A DNA stretch of 64,000 nucleotides. Source: Lepidurus packardi. Lineage: Eukaryota > Arthropoda > Branchiopoda > Notostraca > Triopsidae. The translations under genes were made by a program, and so were the position numbers. The stretch is from positions 6,453,001-6,517,000 of the forward strand of contig JAKZAN010000006.1 in assembly GCA_023053545.1 (NCBI GenBank), given 5' to 3'. This document shows positions 1-11,387 of this stretch, piece by piece (positions within the stretch are counted from its first letter, which is position 1; each line of letters begins with the position of its first letter). The notes under the pieces were generated by a model. The model was given only the letters and a program-made list of their open reading frames with translations, was not told the DNA's origin and searched no databases.

Positions 1-2
1 AA

Positions 3-164
3 GATCCGAATGATCCCCTCGTCAAGATTGGACGTATTCTGAATGCGCATACTGACTCTTTGCAGTGGGTGGAAAATTCTATTGGAACGCTGCATAAAAA
101 ACTGGAAGATGTATCAAAAGAGGTCGACCAGCAAAGGAGGCAGGAGAGGCTTCCCTTTGCTTAA
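3..164 (+). CDS. NUP62: Nucleoporin NUP62, C-terminal end (partial)
   Basis: Open frame from base 3 to a TAA at 162-164; the gene starts outside the window. The last 53 residues include DPLVKIGRILNAHTDSLQWV followed by a charged helix ending in RRQERLPFA. This matches the C-terminal coiled coil of NUP62, where the vertebrate protein reads ICKILNAHMDSLQW. In the family, this coiled coil pairs with NUP54 and NUP58 in the central channel of the nuclear pore, while the FG repeats (not in this window) form the permeability barrier. It is tail-to-tail with the reductase on the other strand, 128 bp apart. The identification rests on one short segment remembered from the family, but the match is distinctive. 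Confidence 0.85.
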   Translation, partial: DPNDPLVKIGRILNAHTDSLQWVENSIGTLHKKLEDVSKEVDQQRRQERLPFA

Positions 165-292
165 GATTCTGAGGTAATGTGAGTTCTTGGGGTGATTTAA
201 TAAGTTTGTTTTCCTAATCAATAAGCGGAATGCCAACGTGAATGTATTTAGTATTAACAAAACAGAATGTAGCACCAGGCAGTGTCCTGTGT

Positions 293-1604
293 TTACAGAA
301 GTCTGCGTTGAGCTTGACGTTTTTTGTCGGCGTCTTTGCGCAAAACATGTTGAATTAATGCACCCAAACGGATCCAAACCCATGTGGGAGTAATTGTACA
401 AGACCACAGCTGAGAAATACAATACATTCATAATAACACAAGTGAAAAGCAATGATATAACGATTTTACTTGAATTTCGTGGGACCAGTAACCAGTAGTT
501 CGCTGCGAGCAACCCAAAGTGCAAAGTGCACTGCGAACAAAGCTCTGGCCATTGGGAACGAAGATGTTGGGTTTACCAATTTTGTCACTGAAAGCGGTTA
601 AGTTCGTTGCCACATAAAAGGGAATGAGCGTTTGAATATCAATGTTGGCATTGCGGTATTCATAGGCCAATGCTTGAGAGAAGTAGTCAACATATTTCTG
701 AAAAACAAAAGAAATAACTAACAAGAGGGGAAAATTTAGTTACAAAATCACTTTCGAGGCTGAGTAAATATTCATATAAGGCAGGGGTCCGACAGCAGAC
801 GAAGAGGATAAGTTAACAACTGCTCCCCGCTTGCGTTGCAGCATTCCTGGCAAAACGAGCCAAGTCATCATAGTTAGAGAGGCTATGTTGATATTCACAT
901 GTTGCCAAATCACTTCTACAGGAAGTTCATCCAAAGCCATCGGATACTCGTACATTACGCCAACATTATTAACTGTTAAGAAGGTGTGCAATGAGATTCC
1001 TCCAAATTCTTCAAATATATTCACGTTACTTAAGATTCCAATCTCTTTTCCATGGAGTTCTTGTTGAATTTGATCATATATAGACCTTCCCAGGCTAAAA
1101 TCAGCCACAATTATATAAGTCTCGACATGGTATTCCACCTCTAGAGATCCATTCTTCATACATAAAAAGGCAAAATAGATTTACTAAAAATAGTTATATT
1201 TACCCAATTCTTGAGCAACTCGGTTTAACTTTTCGTGGCTGCGGCTAATCAGAACAATGTTCATACCACAAGATGCCAACTGTTTGGCGTATTCCTTGCC
1301 AATTCCATCCGTGCAACCGGTAACCACTTTCATAGAATATTCAATCTTATTTTCAGAATTAAAATAAAAAAACTTAAGTGAATAACTTACCAGCCCAAGG
1401 CCCATATTTCTCTTTAAGATTGCCAGGACCGCGTAATCTTGCAAAACCATACAGCCTAATTGCATTAAGCACTTTCCAAGTAAGCTCAAGTGCTACTTTG
1501 CTCGTAAAGGCTAGTCCAATAACAGCAAAAATATCCCGAAAAGTAACTGCTTTGTTAACAAGTTCTCCAGCGATGTATCGAAATGAGTCAGATGTCGATG
1601 CCAT
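293..1604 (-). CDS. HSD17B12: Very-long-chain 3-oxoacyl-CoA reductase (HSD17B12/KAR family)
   Basis: Five exons on the minus strand: 1391-1604, 1204-1326, 752-1140, 470-697 and 293-409, giving 356 residues in frame. It is a short-chain dehydrogenase of the ER fatty-acid elongation cycle; family members reduce 3-ketoacyl-CoA with NADPH and some also act on steroids (Drosophila spidey, nematode let-767). Visible features are a hydrophobic N-terminus, the cofactor motif TGCTDGIG at residues 74-81, an SSSS stretch carrying the catalytic Ser, and the catalytic YSASK with Tyr238 and Lys242. The C-terminus ends QAQRRLL, without a textbook KKXX retrieval signal. I chose ATG 1604; an in-frame start further upstream would add a few residues. 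The gene is head-to-head with slingshot, 793 bp apart. Confidence 0.9.
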
Positions 1605-2397
1605 TTTGCGAGTTAATTTTACACCTTTAAAGTAAGGGAACAAAAAACATACAACCGCTTTTAGTTTTAGAATACGAAAAAGATGATAGTATGGACCTTA
1701 CCCAATGCCATGTAATAATCTAATCTTAATCGTAATCCTGCCTACAAATACGTATAATAGAAATTAACGAGCAGGTGCACAGACAACTTCCTTTACAAAC
1801 TGCGAGCTTTCCAGTCTCTGCTATACAAAGAACCGGATAAAGCTCAGGTTGCTAACATTTAACTGACCTGGGGAAACCTCCCAAGAGAAATGGGGCTAGT
1901 CTATTAGGTCAAAATCCCGTTTTTTCCCCCGTTGCGAAGATCATCCGCATGAAAACCCTCAAAGCTATGGGTAGTAAACAAACTTTGGATATCGAGGTAT
2001 CGAAATCGCTTTTCAAAAGATAACATTTTATAATCGATTTGCTAATGCCTACTTACGGGGCTAGACAAAAAGTCCTTGTTTGGAAACAGCGAGTGAGGCA
2101 TCCCACTTTCCATTTTTTCCATCGCCGTTCTGTGTTATGTGAAATTGGAAGAGGGAAAGTATTAATTTGGTAAACTTTCCTCCCAATTTGAAACCCCTAT
2201 GGTCGCGAAAAAGTAGACGTCCTGACGATGTGCTGTTAATAGACAAGTCGCTGGTCACAACAAAGCAGCACGGACAGTGACTGTGACTATACGTAGGCGC
2301 AGTTCAGCCATCAGGTAATTTTGTCCTATCTATGCCCTTTCAGACCTTTGTGTTCAAAGGTATTACTGCGTTACAGATTAACTGGACTTGGCTCCAA
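1605..2397. promoter_or_regulatory. Shared upstream region of HSD17B12 and slingshot
   Basis: 793 bp lies between two divergently read start codons and must hold both 5' ends. A pyrimidine-rich acceptor-like sequence (ccctttcag, ending near 2343) sits just before the slingshot ATG, suggesting a leader exon further upstream. No other gene or repeat recognised. Confidence 0.45.
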
Positions 2398-5300
2398 ATG
2401 GCATTATTAGTTGTAAGGAATTCATGTGATGGCACGGAACCTACTTCCGCGAATGATTCACGTCTCGACAAGGGAGTTGTCGTGCTGGTGCGTATTTATT
2501 GCTACTTTCGCCGCTATAAAACAAGCCTTAATTGTGGTTGGTTACAGGATCTGAACATGCAAAGTCTAGGAGAAGATGTAGTTGGCAATGAATCCATTAC
2601 AGAAGCTATACAAGCTCAAGAGCCACTTCATGTTTTTGAAATCCAAGACGACTCTAACTCCATCGTTCCCGATGGCAGTGTGCCTCAAAATGCTAGCCCG
2701 AGCCCGAATTCTAGCTCGGACTTACAGTTCCACTTGTTAGCTATGTTTAACCTTCTAGATCCCAGTCATGTACTAAAAATGGTAATTTGATCCCGATAGG
2801 TTCTTGCCAAGCGAAGAAATCTAAGTAAATTGTGCTTTCAGGCTGTTAAACTGGAGTCATCGCACGTGGGTCGCACGCGATATCTGGCCATTGTTTCCTG
2901 CAAGGGCAAAGGAGATGGAGAGGAAGAAACGTGCCTTCTGGGCGTCGATGGCACATCCAATTCGTCCCGTCTAACGTTGGGCCTAGTTGTACGTGTGTAT
3001 GCTGACACGAGTATTACTTTAGACGGAGATGGTGGATTTAGTCTAGCCTCGGGTGGTCGACAGCACATATTCAAGCCTGTGTCCGTTCACACCATGTGGG
3101 CAGTGCTCCAAACATTGCATAAAGCTAGCAGCAAAGCTCAGGTGTGGTTTTATGACGCAAAATTACTTGCATAAGTGACAGTTTAATGAGTTGGAATTCC
3201 TCTTAGGATTATACTCATTTTGCTGGAGGACAAACGCATCAATGGGCCATGTTTTATGAGCAACATCTATCTTCAGACCAATCCTGTATTAATGAATGGC
3301 ATGCGATGGGTGACATTGAATCCAGACGACCTCCTTCGCCGGATTGTATTCAAAAGTAAATTCTTGTAGCTTGTAGGTAGAAATCCTTACCCAGATCTGT
3401 ATTACTTTGTAAAGACCGAAGGAAAGGGCTGAAACTGAACTATCCATTCGGTTCGCACTCAAAGAGGTGATGATGACTGTCGATTTAGACGAAGTCACCT
3501 CCAAATTTATTCGCGCCAAAGTTGAGGAGCTAGTAGGCATGGAGTGCTCTGCCTACAAATCTTTCATCGACGAAGAAATGCTCACTATTCTCGGTCAAAT
3601 GGACAAAGCTTCAAAAATCTTTGACCACGTTTATTTGGGATCTGAGTGGAACGCGTCCAACCTAGAAGAACTGCAAAGAAACTCGTAGGTTTTTTCATAT
3701 ATTGCTTTAAGTCTCTTTCGAAACCAAATTTTGTTTGTTTTTTGGTTTCTCTTACATTAGGGTTGGACATATCCTGAATGTTACTCGCGAGATAGACAAC
3801 TTTTTCCCGCACTTATACGAGTACATGAACATTCGTGTCTACGATGACGAAGCCACGGAGTTACTCAAGTACTGGGATAAAACATTCAAATATATCAGCA
3901 AAGCGCAGTAAGCCATTCTTAAGTTGAGTAATATACTTGGCACGTTACATTACACTTGATACTTCCATTTTAGGGCGCAAGGGTCCAATGTACTGGTACA
4001 TTGCAAAATGGGGGTCAGTCGCTCAGCTTCTGTAGTTATTGCCTATGCGATGAAAGCTTATGACTGGAATTTACAAGAGGCGTTGCATTACGTTTGCAGT
4101 CGTCGCAGCTGTGTCAATCCCAATGAATCTTTCAAGAAGCAATTAGAAACTTACGCCGTAAGTCAATAGTGTTTCCTTTTACGTACTGCTGGGACCATTT
4201 ACTACATGCGTTCTTACTTTTCAGGGCATTTTAGATGCATCGAAACATCGTCACAACAAACTGTTCAGGTCCAAATCCGAGACCAATTTAAAGCCCGTTC
4301 CTCCCTCGTCAACTCCCGTGGCAGTTAACACTCCCAGTCCGTCCGGTTTACTGGAGCCACCAGGTGTGTTTGTCCAACCTACCACACCCCCTGAGCCGCC
4401 TCCATTGCCTCCACCTTTGGATAGCCCAGATAACGGGCGTCCCAAATCCTGGAGTCCGGACGAAAGCATAGCTTCGGCCTTATTCCCTCCTACTTCCCTT
4501 CCTGCAGACGGCCTCAAACATAACGCGACCCTTACCACGAGCCCTGTGAGTGTGAGTGTGTTAGTGCCTTGCAATGGCCGGACGTATAGTGTGTCTCAAA
4601 ACCGTGCCGTGCAACTCGACACTGCCTCTTCCAATGCATGCACTGCCAAGGACTTTGAGCTTGACTTCTTTACGAGTATTGTCGCGTTAAATCCTCTAGA
4701 ATTTGGAGAATGTGAAACAGGCATGGACGCGCCGGCTCCAGTGGTGGAGTGTGTCAATCCTTTACTGGTAACGCCCTCACCTGACGAAATAACTCGCTTA
4801 AAGAGAGTACCGTCGGTCAAGGATCGGATCTGCGAACTGGAATCAGCAGTAGCCAATGGGAACTCGGTGTCGAAAACTCACGCGCCGCCAGACCGAACGG
4901 GCCTAGTCCTCAGTAATATATCCCAGTTTGAGCCCGCTACTCTGACCTCCAAATCCAAGCTCAATTCTCCTCATACGGAAGAAGTATTATCGGATTTATT
5001 AGAAATGGACGGTCTGATCTTGGCTCGGGCCCAGCGCAAACCGCCCGTTGTTCGCCACCAAGCCATCTTGGTGCGCCCGGAACATTACTCGGTTCCCGAT
5101 GACCTAGAAGAGGTGTGCAGAACCATGTTTCCAAAGCCAACCGACGCCAAGAAGCAGAAAGACGACTTTTCGGCGCATGTCGATAGGGTTTTTGATCGAG
5201 AAGAGCGAACGGAGTATCGCAAGAGCTTGAAATTGCCCTTGGAGCGTGAGAGCCCCTCACGGCAAAGTTCCTGGGGTTCTAGTGACAGCGCCATGGTCCG

Positions 5301-6742
5301 AGATTTCCGTGACACGCCCTCCAGGCAACATTCTTGGAGTTCAGGCGATACCAGAAGTGCGTCGGTTTTGCCCTCGCGAAACTCCTCGTGGGGCTCGTAT
5401 GATATCCGACCGTTGCCGCATGTATCGCAAGAAGAAGAGGAAGAAGACCTGCAATTCGAGAGCAGCAGCGTCACGGGCACCATTAAACGGAAACCGTTGT
5501 CGGGTTCCAACGACGGAGATATTCAACGTATTACCAACGAAGAAGTGCGAGAGCCCATTTGGCATGCCATGGTGATGAAAGCAGAAACTCGGTCCCCGGA
5601 TTACAAAAGCGGGTCGCTCTACTCGTCTTCTCCGTCGTTGAACTACGTGGAAGGGAAGGAAAACACCTTGCAGTGGTCCGTGTTTCCGACCAGTTTGTAC
5701 TTGCCTGTTGCGCCCTCGGAACCCCCTTTTCAGCCGCCTTCGGACGGAACACCCTTACCCGGTATAGTACGGAAGCAGCGACAGGTGTTGGAGAATTTTA
5801 AACTGCCAGTAACGCCAAATGTGTCCAGGAAAGGCTCTGAAAGCGGAGAAAATGGCAAAGAACAAGAACAAGGTGTGGTCCGTAGGCTAAAAGAAGAACT
5901 GGAAGCGAAATCCGGGACTCCGTTGACTGGAGCGTTTGCGCCGATGGACATCCCAGGGTTGACCCTGCCTCCAGCTATGTAAGCACTCTTTGTTCTATTT
6001 TATTGGTATTATTACTTTCTTTACACTTGCGACGTCGGAGTTTTGTATTGTTTGTTTGTCATAATTGGGCAATTTCCGCTTTCGCTTGGAAGACAGTTTT
6101 GTTGATATTCTCAATGTATTTTCTAGAACTTCCAGGACGGTCAAAAGTCCTTCGGCCACGTCCGTACCCAGGAAAGTTGTACACAGAAACTTAACTTCTG
6201 AACCAGGAATGCAAAGGAGTCTCAGCGTGGACAAAATGAATTGCCGAACCACCTCGTCTCCTTCTCCGCCTTTACCCACCTTCAAGAGTCCACGTCGATC
6301 TTTCTCGCAGTCTTCGACTTCAGCGGAATCGAGCGAATCACCTGACTCGCCTGCGTCCGACACGGATGCAGCCAACGTGCGTTTGCTCATGGATATATTT
6401 GAAGTTGACGCGGGCAAAATGAGGAAAGAACGCCCGAGAGTGTATTCTGATCCGGCACCAGTTCTACCCCTTCGAAGTTCCAGCTCGAACATGATTACTG
6501 CAGCAGCTACCAACACCGCTCTTGCCAATACGCCGCTTGTACCTGTACGTCACTCCAGCTTAGACAGCGAAACCTTAAAAAAACCGCCTCCTTTGTACAA
6601 AGGCAGCGCTAAACCTCCTGTCCCTGTTGCTATGTTCCCCCCGCCACCCTCTTTACATAAAAAGGCGAAGAAGCACCAGGGAAGAACTCATCCTCTTGAA
6701 CGATTATCGCGTTCGGGACATCCCCTTTCTAGTACCATGTAA
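2398..6742 (+). CDS. ssh: Slingshot protein phosphatase (cofilin phosphatase)
   Basis: Nine exons: 2398-2487, 2548-2781, 2842-3141, 3207-3355, 3415-3684, 3761-3907, 3974-4157, 4225-5978 and 6127-6742 (about 1,247 residues). Slingshots dephosphorylate cofilin/ADF and so reactivate actin severing. The start MALLVVRNS resembles the family start MALVTVQRS. The SSH-N region (LDGDGGFS, IFKPVSV), a DEK-C-like segment around DLDEVTSKF, and the dual-specificity phosphatase domain follow in order. The catalytic loop HCKMGVSRS has Cys407 and Arg413. After the domain comes DASKHRHNKLFRSKSE, as in animal slingshots. The long tail is serine/proline-rich and has three PSR(Q/N)xSW repeats at residues 802, 823 and 841. 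Intron 1 (60 bp) is stop-free and in frame, so its removal is not certain. Confidence 0.93.
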
Positions 6743-7209
6743 AGTTTAATCCTTTCTAAATGTATACATTGAACATATGATTGCATTAGAGGAAGACGCA
6801 TCAAGTATCATCCAATGCTCTTACAGATAATCCCTGTTCTGTTCGTTGATTTTAAATCTTGTGCTCTCCGTAAGCGGACGTGTGTTATGTTCGGTTTTTT
6901 AAATGGGCATACAAAAGAGCAAATTTTAGAACGATCAAGGGGATAAATTCAGTGTAGAGCCTTTATAGCTTCTGGTTGTGATGTTCCAGGTGCTGTGACT
7001 GGCCTAGTCACCATTTTGTCGTATACTTGAATCAGTTAGGCTTGTCAAGATCGAAGTGTTTGGCTGTTTTGGACTTGTCTAGAATTCTTTTTATTTATTT
7101 TTTTTTTGTCATTGTGTCCAGCAAACCAATTTGTTGCGTTCTACGTGACGTAACACGACAAATTTCCTTCAACATTGTATATTGAGACTTTGTATTAAAA
7201 AAACTCCTC
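6743..7209. other. 3' intergenic region, slingshot / TYW4
   Basis: A 467 bp tail-to-tail interval holding both 3' UTRs. A T-rich run near 7085-7110 contains TTTATT, which reads AATAAA on the minus strand and could serve TYW4. Nothing else recognised. Confidence 0.4.
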
Positions 7210-9578
7210 TCAAAGACCATACTTATCCAAGTGAAAGGTGGCAGTGTGCTGATTCAGGTGCGTTCCAAAAGAAAAACAATTGGCCCCGCCCCCTATTGTC
7301 CTTAAGCAGTTGGCATCTTCATCATAGACCACAATGAAGCCTTGAAGTAGCAAGGGTCTTGAGGGATCTTGGACCTAGCAATTACGGAGCATTGCACGCA
7401 ATTTGAAACAATAACAACACTTTTGCTGATACTTACTGTAAGGTGGTATTCCTGGCAAGAAAAACTGACCAAGTTAATTATGCTTAATCCGGGCTCTAAG
7501 TGAGGTAAACAGGTTACTCCTCCGAGTAGAAGCAATGTGTCTTGGACAATTGCGGCTTGGTGGGAAAAACGCGGCACTGGCTTTGGCTGAATAGTCAACG
7601 CACACCACTTTGCCTCCCGTAATAATAGTACATCGTCCAAAACTGCTTCGTCTTGTGATAATCCCCCTGCTACGATTACCCGGTTTTGCCACGACGCTGC
7701 CGAATGGGAATGCCTGGCCGAAGGTAGGTTTCCTGTTACTTCCCAAGTACAGTTTTCGGGGTTAAAGAGCCAACAATCATCCCAAACCTACAAGGAAGTG
7801 ATTTATTATTCTTTATTCTAAACACTTCCCTCTCTTTTACGCTTTCATTGGTTTTTCCTCCAGTAATAACAACACAATCTTGATCTTCTACTTGAATTGC
7901 GGTAGCAGCATGTCGCCATCGAGGGGAGGGCGCATTGTCGCTTAGAATACGTGTTGTTGGCTGTGAAGGATCTACGATGACAATGTCATTCAAAGGCAAT
8001 AATGGCGACTTTCTTCCCCCAAACAGGACCAACAATTCTGTTCCGTTACAAAGAACCCGGGTCATTGAGTGGTACATTCGACCGAAGGCGGCATTTATCA
8101 TAATAGTGTTAAGCTGTGGAGCATTTGACGCTTTTGGGGACAAATCCAGTTCCGTTAAATCGTCTAACCGGGCATGATGGAGCCGTAGCTCTGTCTTGAA
8201 GCCGAATCCTCCGCTAATCATCGTTTTCCCTTGGCACTTAGCCGAAGCATGTCCCCAACGCTGGACCTCGACCTGTGTTAAGTCCATAGAGATCATGCAG
8301 GAGAAATTGGTCAGCACTAATGGCACTGGTAAAAGGTCTTGGAATACGGGAATATTTTTATAAGCCATAATGAGCAGGTAGTGGTTGCACTTGCACCGCA
8401 GAGGTTCATGTTCGTCGAATGGTTCCAACGTGGAAATTCGTTGCTTTTCTTCCCGACTCAGCCGGTCGTAGACTTGATTGATTCCCAGCGCAGAACACTG
8501 ATCCCATCCCTATATTCAAAACGATTTCATGGCAAAAGCTATTTCTGACGTTTACATACTCTCGTAGTGAACCGGTTTTCTTGGTCTTCCACGGTTGGGT
8601 AGAAAGGCAAACTTTGAAGCGGACTTGACAGAGTTTGAAAGTGTTTGCTCATAATGAGTCCAAAATTATCATTGCCGTACACTTGTTCATAGTTCATGAA
8701 AACAGCTTGGCTAAAGCGAGCAGCTGTCCACTCTATTAACTCGGAAGAACTGACAAAGAAGAAGAAAGAAAAACTTAACAAGCGTGCACTCCCTCCTGGT
8801 TGTTTTTACTTACCTTGACTCATCCATGTAAGTTATAGCGCATTCTGAGAAAATAAGCGTGGGAAGCTCAAAGCTTATTTGGCACTCCTGAAACTGTCGT
8901 TCCAAGGTACTTAAATTTCGCAAGTCTGCGGCCAATAATTGGTAATTGGAGCACTCAGTACCCCCGGTTGAAATACAGGTTTGCAATTCGGGAGTGGTCG
9001 CAATAATTTTTCGTTTTCGTTCGACTACTTCGGGAAAATCGATTTCTCTATAAACACAATTCTCCAAGGTTCCACTATCTTGCAGGCGAAAGAAAGTAGA
9101 ATCAAACCCTGCTCCACACGATATTATTTGCTTTTTCTGGTTAGGGAAATTTGTGAGAAATCTTCGGATAGCCGTATTGATAGCTACGTAGCGAACATAA
9201 TAGCCTCGGTGGATTAAAGGAGATCTTCGAGCGGGTTTTGAAACAAAATGTTGCAGTAGCTTGTCTTCATAGTATCCGGCAATAACGGTAGAATATTTTG
9301 ATACGATACTCCAGTCATTAGACCCCTGGACCTGAAATAAATATACAATTTAAAAAAATTATTTGCCTAAATTTTGCCGTTGTTGGTTTGTTCGGTGGGA
9401 ATTCAAATTTAGCGGGGTCACATGTTGCCTAGTGAGAAAGAAACGTTCGTCGAATACGAGCTGTGCTAGTTTGTGTTGATAAGTGTAAATAAATCGAAAT
9501 ATAAGTCTAAAAGATAGGTAAGTAACTAACCTGAGTAACAGACGAAGTCGTAGGGAAATTCTTATTTGACTTCCCCAT
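7210..9578 (-). CDS. TYW4: tRNA wybutosine-synthesizing protein 4 (LCMT2/TYW4)
   Basis: Six exons: 9531-9578, 8814-9331, 8560-8749, 7841-8509, 7437-7787 and 7210-7374 (646 residues; human LCMT2 is 686). The N-terminal half is a leucine-carboxyl-methyltransferase fold, with VQGSNDWS, RRSPLIHRGYYVR, the SAM-binding loop GAGFDS at residues 89-94 and YREIDFPEVV. The C-terminal half carries kelch-type repeats (ISGGFGF, VLFGGRKSP, VVITGGK, LLLLGGV) and the conserved end GGGANCFSFGTHLN. In yeast and mammals the enzyme makes the last steps of wybutosine at position 37 of phenylalanine tRNA. An open reading frame runs past the exon-5 donor, but only splicing at 7436/7375 gives the conserved C-terminus. 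It is head-to-head with UBOX5. Confidence 0.92.
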
Positions 9579-9720
9579 GCTTTTCGATGAGTTAGACCCG
9601 TATTTGTTCTGTGGAAGTCACAATATAAATCTTAAAACGTGTTTGTGATACCAATTGCCTCATTTTATACTCGTAAGGTGGTGTGGTGTGCTATACTGCC
9701 GCGAACTTCAAACTTCTTCG
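9579..9720. promoter_or_regulatory. Compact bidirectional promoter, TYW4 / UBOX5
   Basis: Only 142 bp separates the inferred start codons of TYW4 (minus) and UBOX5 (plus), so the two must share promoter sequence and both 5' UTRs must be very short. No TATA box stands out. The inference depends on the two chosen ATGs. Confidence 0.55.
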
Positions 9721-11387
9721 ATGGCCATTCGAGGGAACGAAGATCTCATCAATTTCGCGAAACAGAGCTTGGGAACTCGAGTTTCTTGCAATCAAGTAGC
9801 ATTAGATGGTTACGAGGCATCAAATCTCCTGTCAAACTCTTTGCCAACGAAAGGCTTCATTGCCGATTCTTTTGTGAGACCTCCTGTTTTATTGACGTTT
9901 ACCCTTCCATGTCATGTAGACTTGGAAAACGTTCGTATAAAACTTACAGTAGGCTCGCAAAAATCAACGGGCCTGGAGATTTTTACGTCCTCCTCAGAGA
10001 ATACAAGTACGATAAATTTTGATACTTCTTAGATATTCCATCCGCAGCCTTCTCATTGGTTTTTGTCAAGGAGCAGACTATAGCGTCTGCACGATCTTGA
10101 TTGTAATATAATTTTGTAGATGCTCTGAGTTTATTTGGCGAAAGCGGTGACTTCTATTCCGTGAGCAGCTGTAAAGTAGATGACAGCAGTTGTGAAGAAG
10201 TAATTTTTCGTCGAAGGGCTGTATTGCCACGGTCCAATGACGTGAAAGTTGCCGAGCAAGTTATGCGGCACCGTGTAAACGAAGCATTGTCTAAAGTCCG
10301 AACTGTTCGTGTTAAAATCTTTAGAACGCAGGGTTCTAGTGTCCCTGCCTTGGGGCGAATTGAAATTGTGGGTCGAATCAGCCGTACGGTGGACTTTCAA
10401 TTGTCTGCAGTTGTGAAGCGAAAATGGGGGCAAATTACGCGACCTAACTCGGATTGGTCAACCATGTCTCGTTCATCGAACGCAGTCCCGATAGACAATG
10501 AAACCCAAACCAGAGCTATTCACAGCGATAGCTTATGTAATCAAGTTCCTAATCCCACGATGCCCGAAGAGTTTATGGATGGCTTAACGCTTGATATCAT
10601 GGCCTTGCCCATTCGATTACCTTCGGGGAACGTCGTTGATCGGTCCACCTTAGATCGTTTCATTAGCAACGAAGCAACTTGGGGAAGACCCCCTTCCGAT
10701 CCTTTCACTGGCGTATCATTTTCCGCTCAAATCAAGCCTATACTTGATTCCGCGCTCAAAGCTCGTATTGACCAGTTTTTAGTTTTAAACCAAGACAAGC
10801 CCAATTTAAAACATGTGCCACGCACGACTGGAGGAAAAAGGCCACATGCCCTGAATTTCAACTATGACTCGCTTTTTCCTCTACCTCCCCCTCCACCTCC
10901 TAGTTCCAGTTCTGCTACTTCGACATCATCAATGCCCATCAGTCGAATTTCTCCGTTACAGAGAACTGGCGTTTCCGCTACCGGATCGAAAGTCTCTAAA
11001 TTGGCTGGCCCAGTTCGCCCCAGTAATGCCCATTCAGTCCTTGCTAGTAACCAGGGCAAAACGCTAATAGGCAAACTAGGTGCCCAGCTACGCGCTCTAG
11101 AAAGAAGGCCAGGACAACTGCCCAAGCCCATAAACCCACCCCTTTCGGCCTCTACCTCAAGTTTAGCTTCATCATCGTCACCGTTATTAGTTACGAATAG
11201 TAAACAAAACCTCTGTTCTTGTGGACAAGGGAGCAATCCTGAAGAGGCTGTCATAGTTTACAAATTCCCTTGCGATCATCTCGTGTGCAGATCTTGCCTC
11301 ACGGGTCAAGGCTCTGCGTCAACTTGTTATTGTGCGATCTGCTCAAGGTTTTATCCCAGGGGATCCGTGCAACGTTTCCATACGTAA
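9721..11387 (+). CDS. UBOX5: U-box E3 ubiquitin ligase UBOX5 (RNF37)
   Basis: Two exons, 9721-10006 and 10120-11387, giving 517 residues (human 541). The N-terminal domain has VSCNQVALDGYEASNL, which aligns with the vertebrate HCNKISADGYEVENL, and FVRPPVLLTF. The U-box lies at about residues 243-315, from MPEEFMDGLTLDIMALP to WGRPPSDPFTGVSF. A proline/serine linker with a PPPPPP run follows. The C-terminus has a second cysteine-rich module, CSCGQ...FPCDHLVCRSCL...CAIC. Family members are nuclear E3/E4 ligases that bind UbcH7-type E2s and VCP; this is family knowledge and is not shown here. I chose the ATG at 9721 because the alignment to the family begins ten residues after it. Confidence 0.92.

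Noticed and set aside
5085-5510. Minus-strand frame of 141 codons within slingshot
   Set aside because: Shadow of slingshot exon 8; no family match and no splice context.
5980-5982. TAA as the true end of slingshot
   Set aside because: A GTAAGC donor overlaps it, and the acceptor at 6126 continues in phase for 205 more codons of the same Ser/Pro-rich character.
7302-7436. Read-through C-terminus of TYW4 ending SMMKMPTA
   Set aside because: The spliced version gives the conserved GGGANCFSFGTHLN ending of the family.
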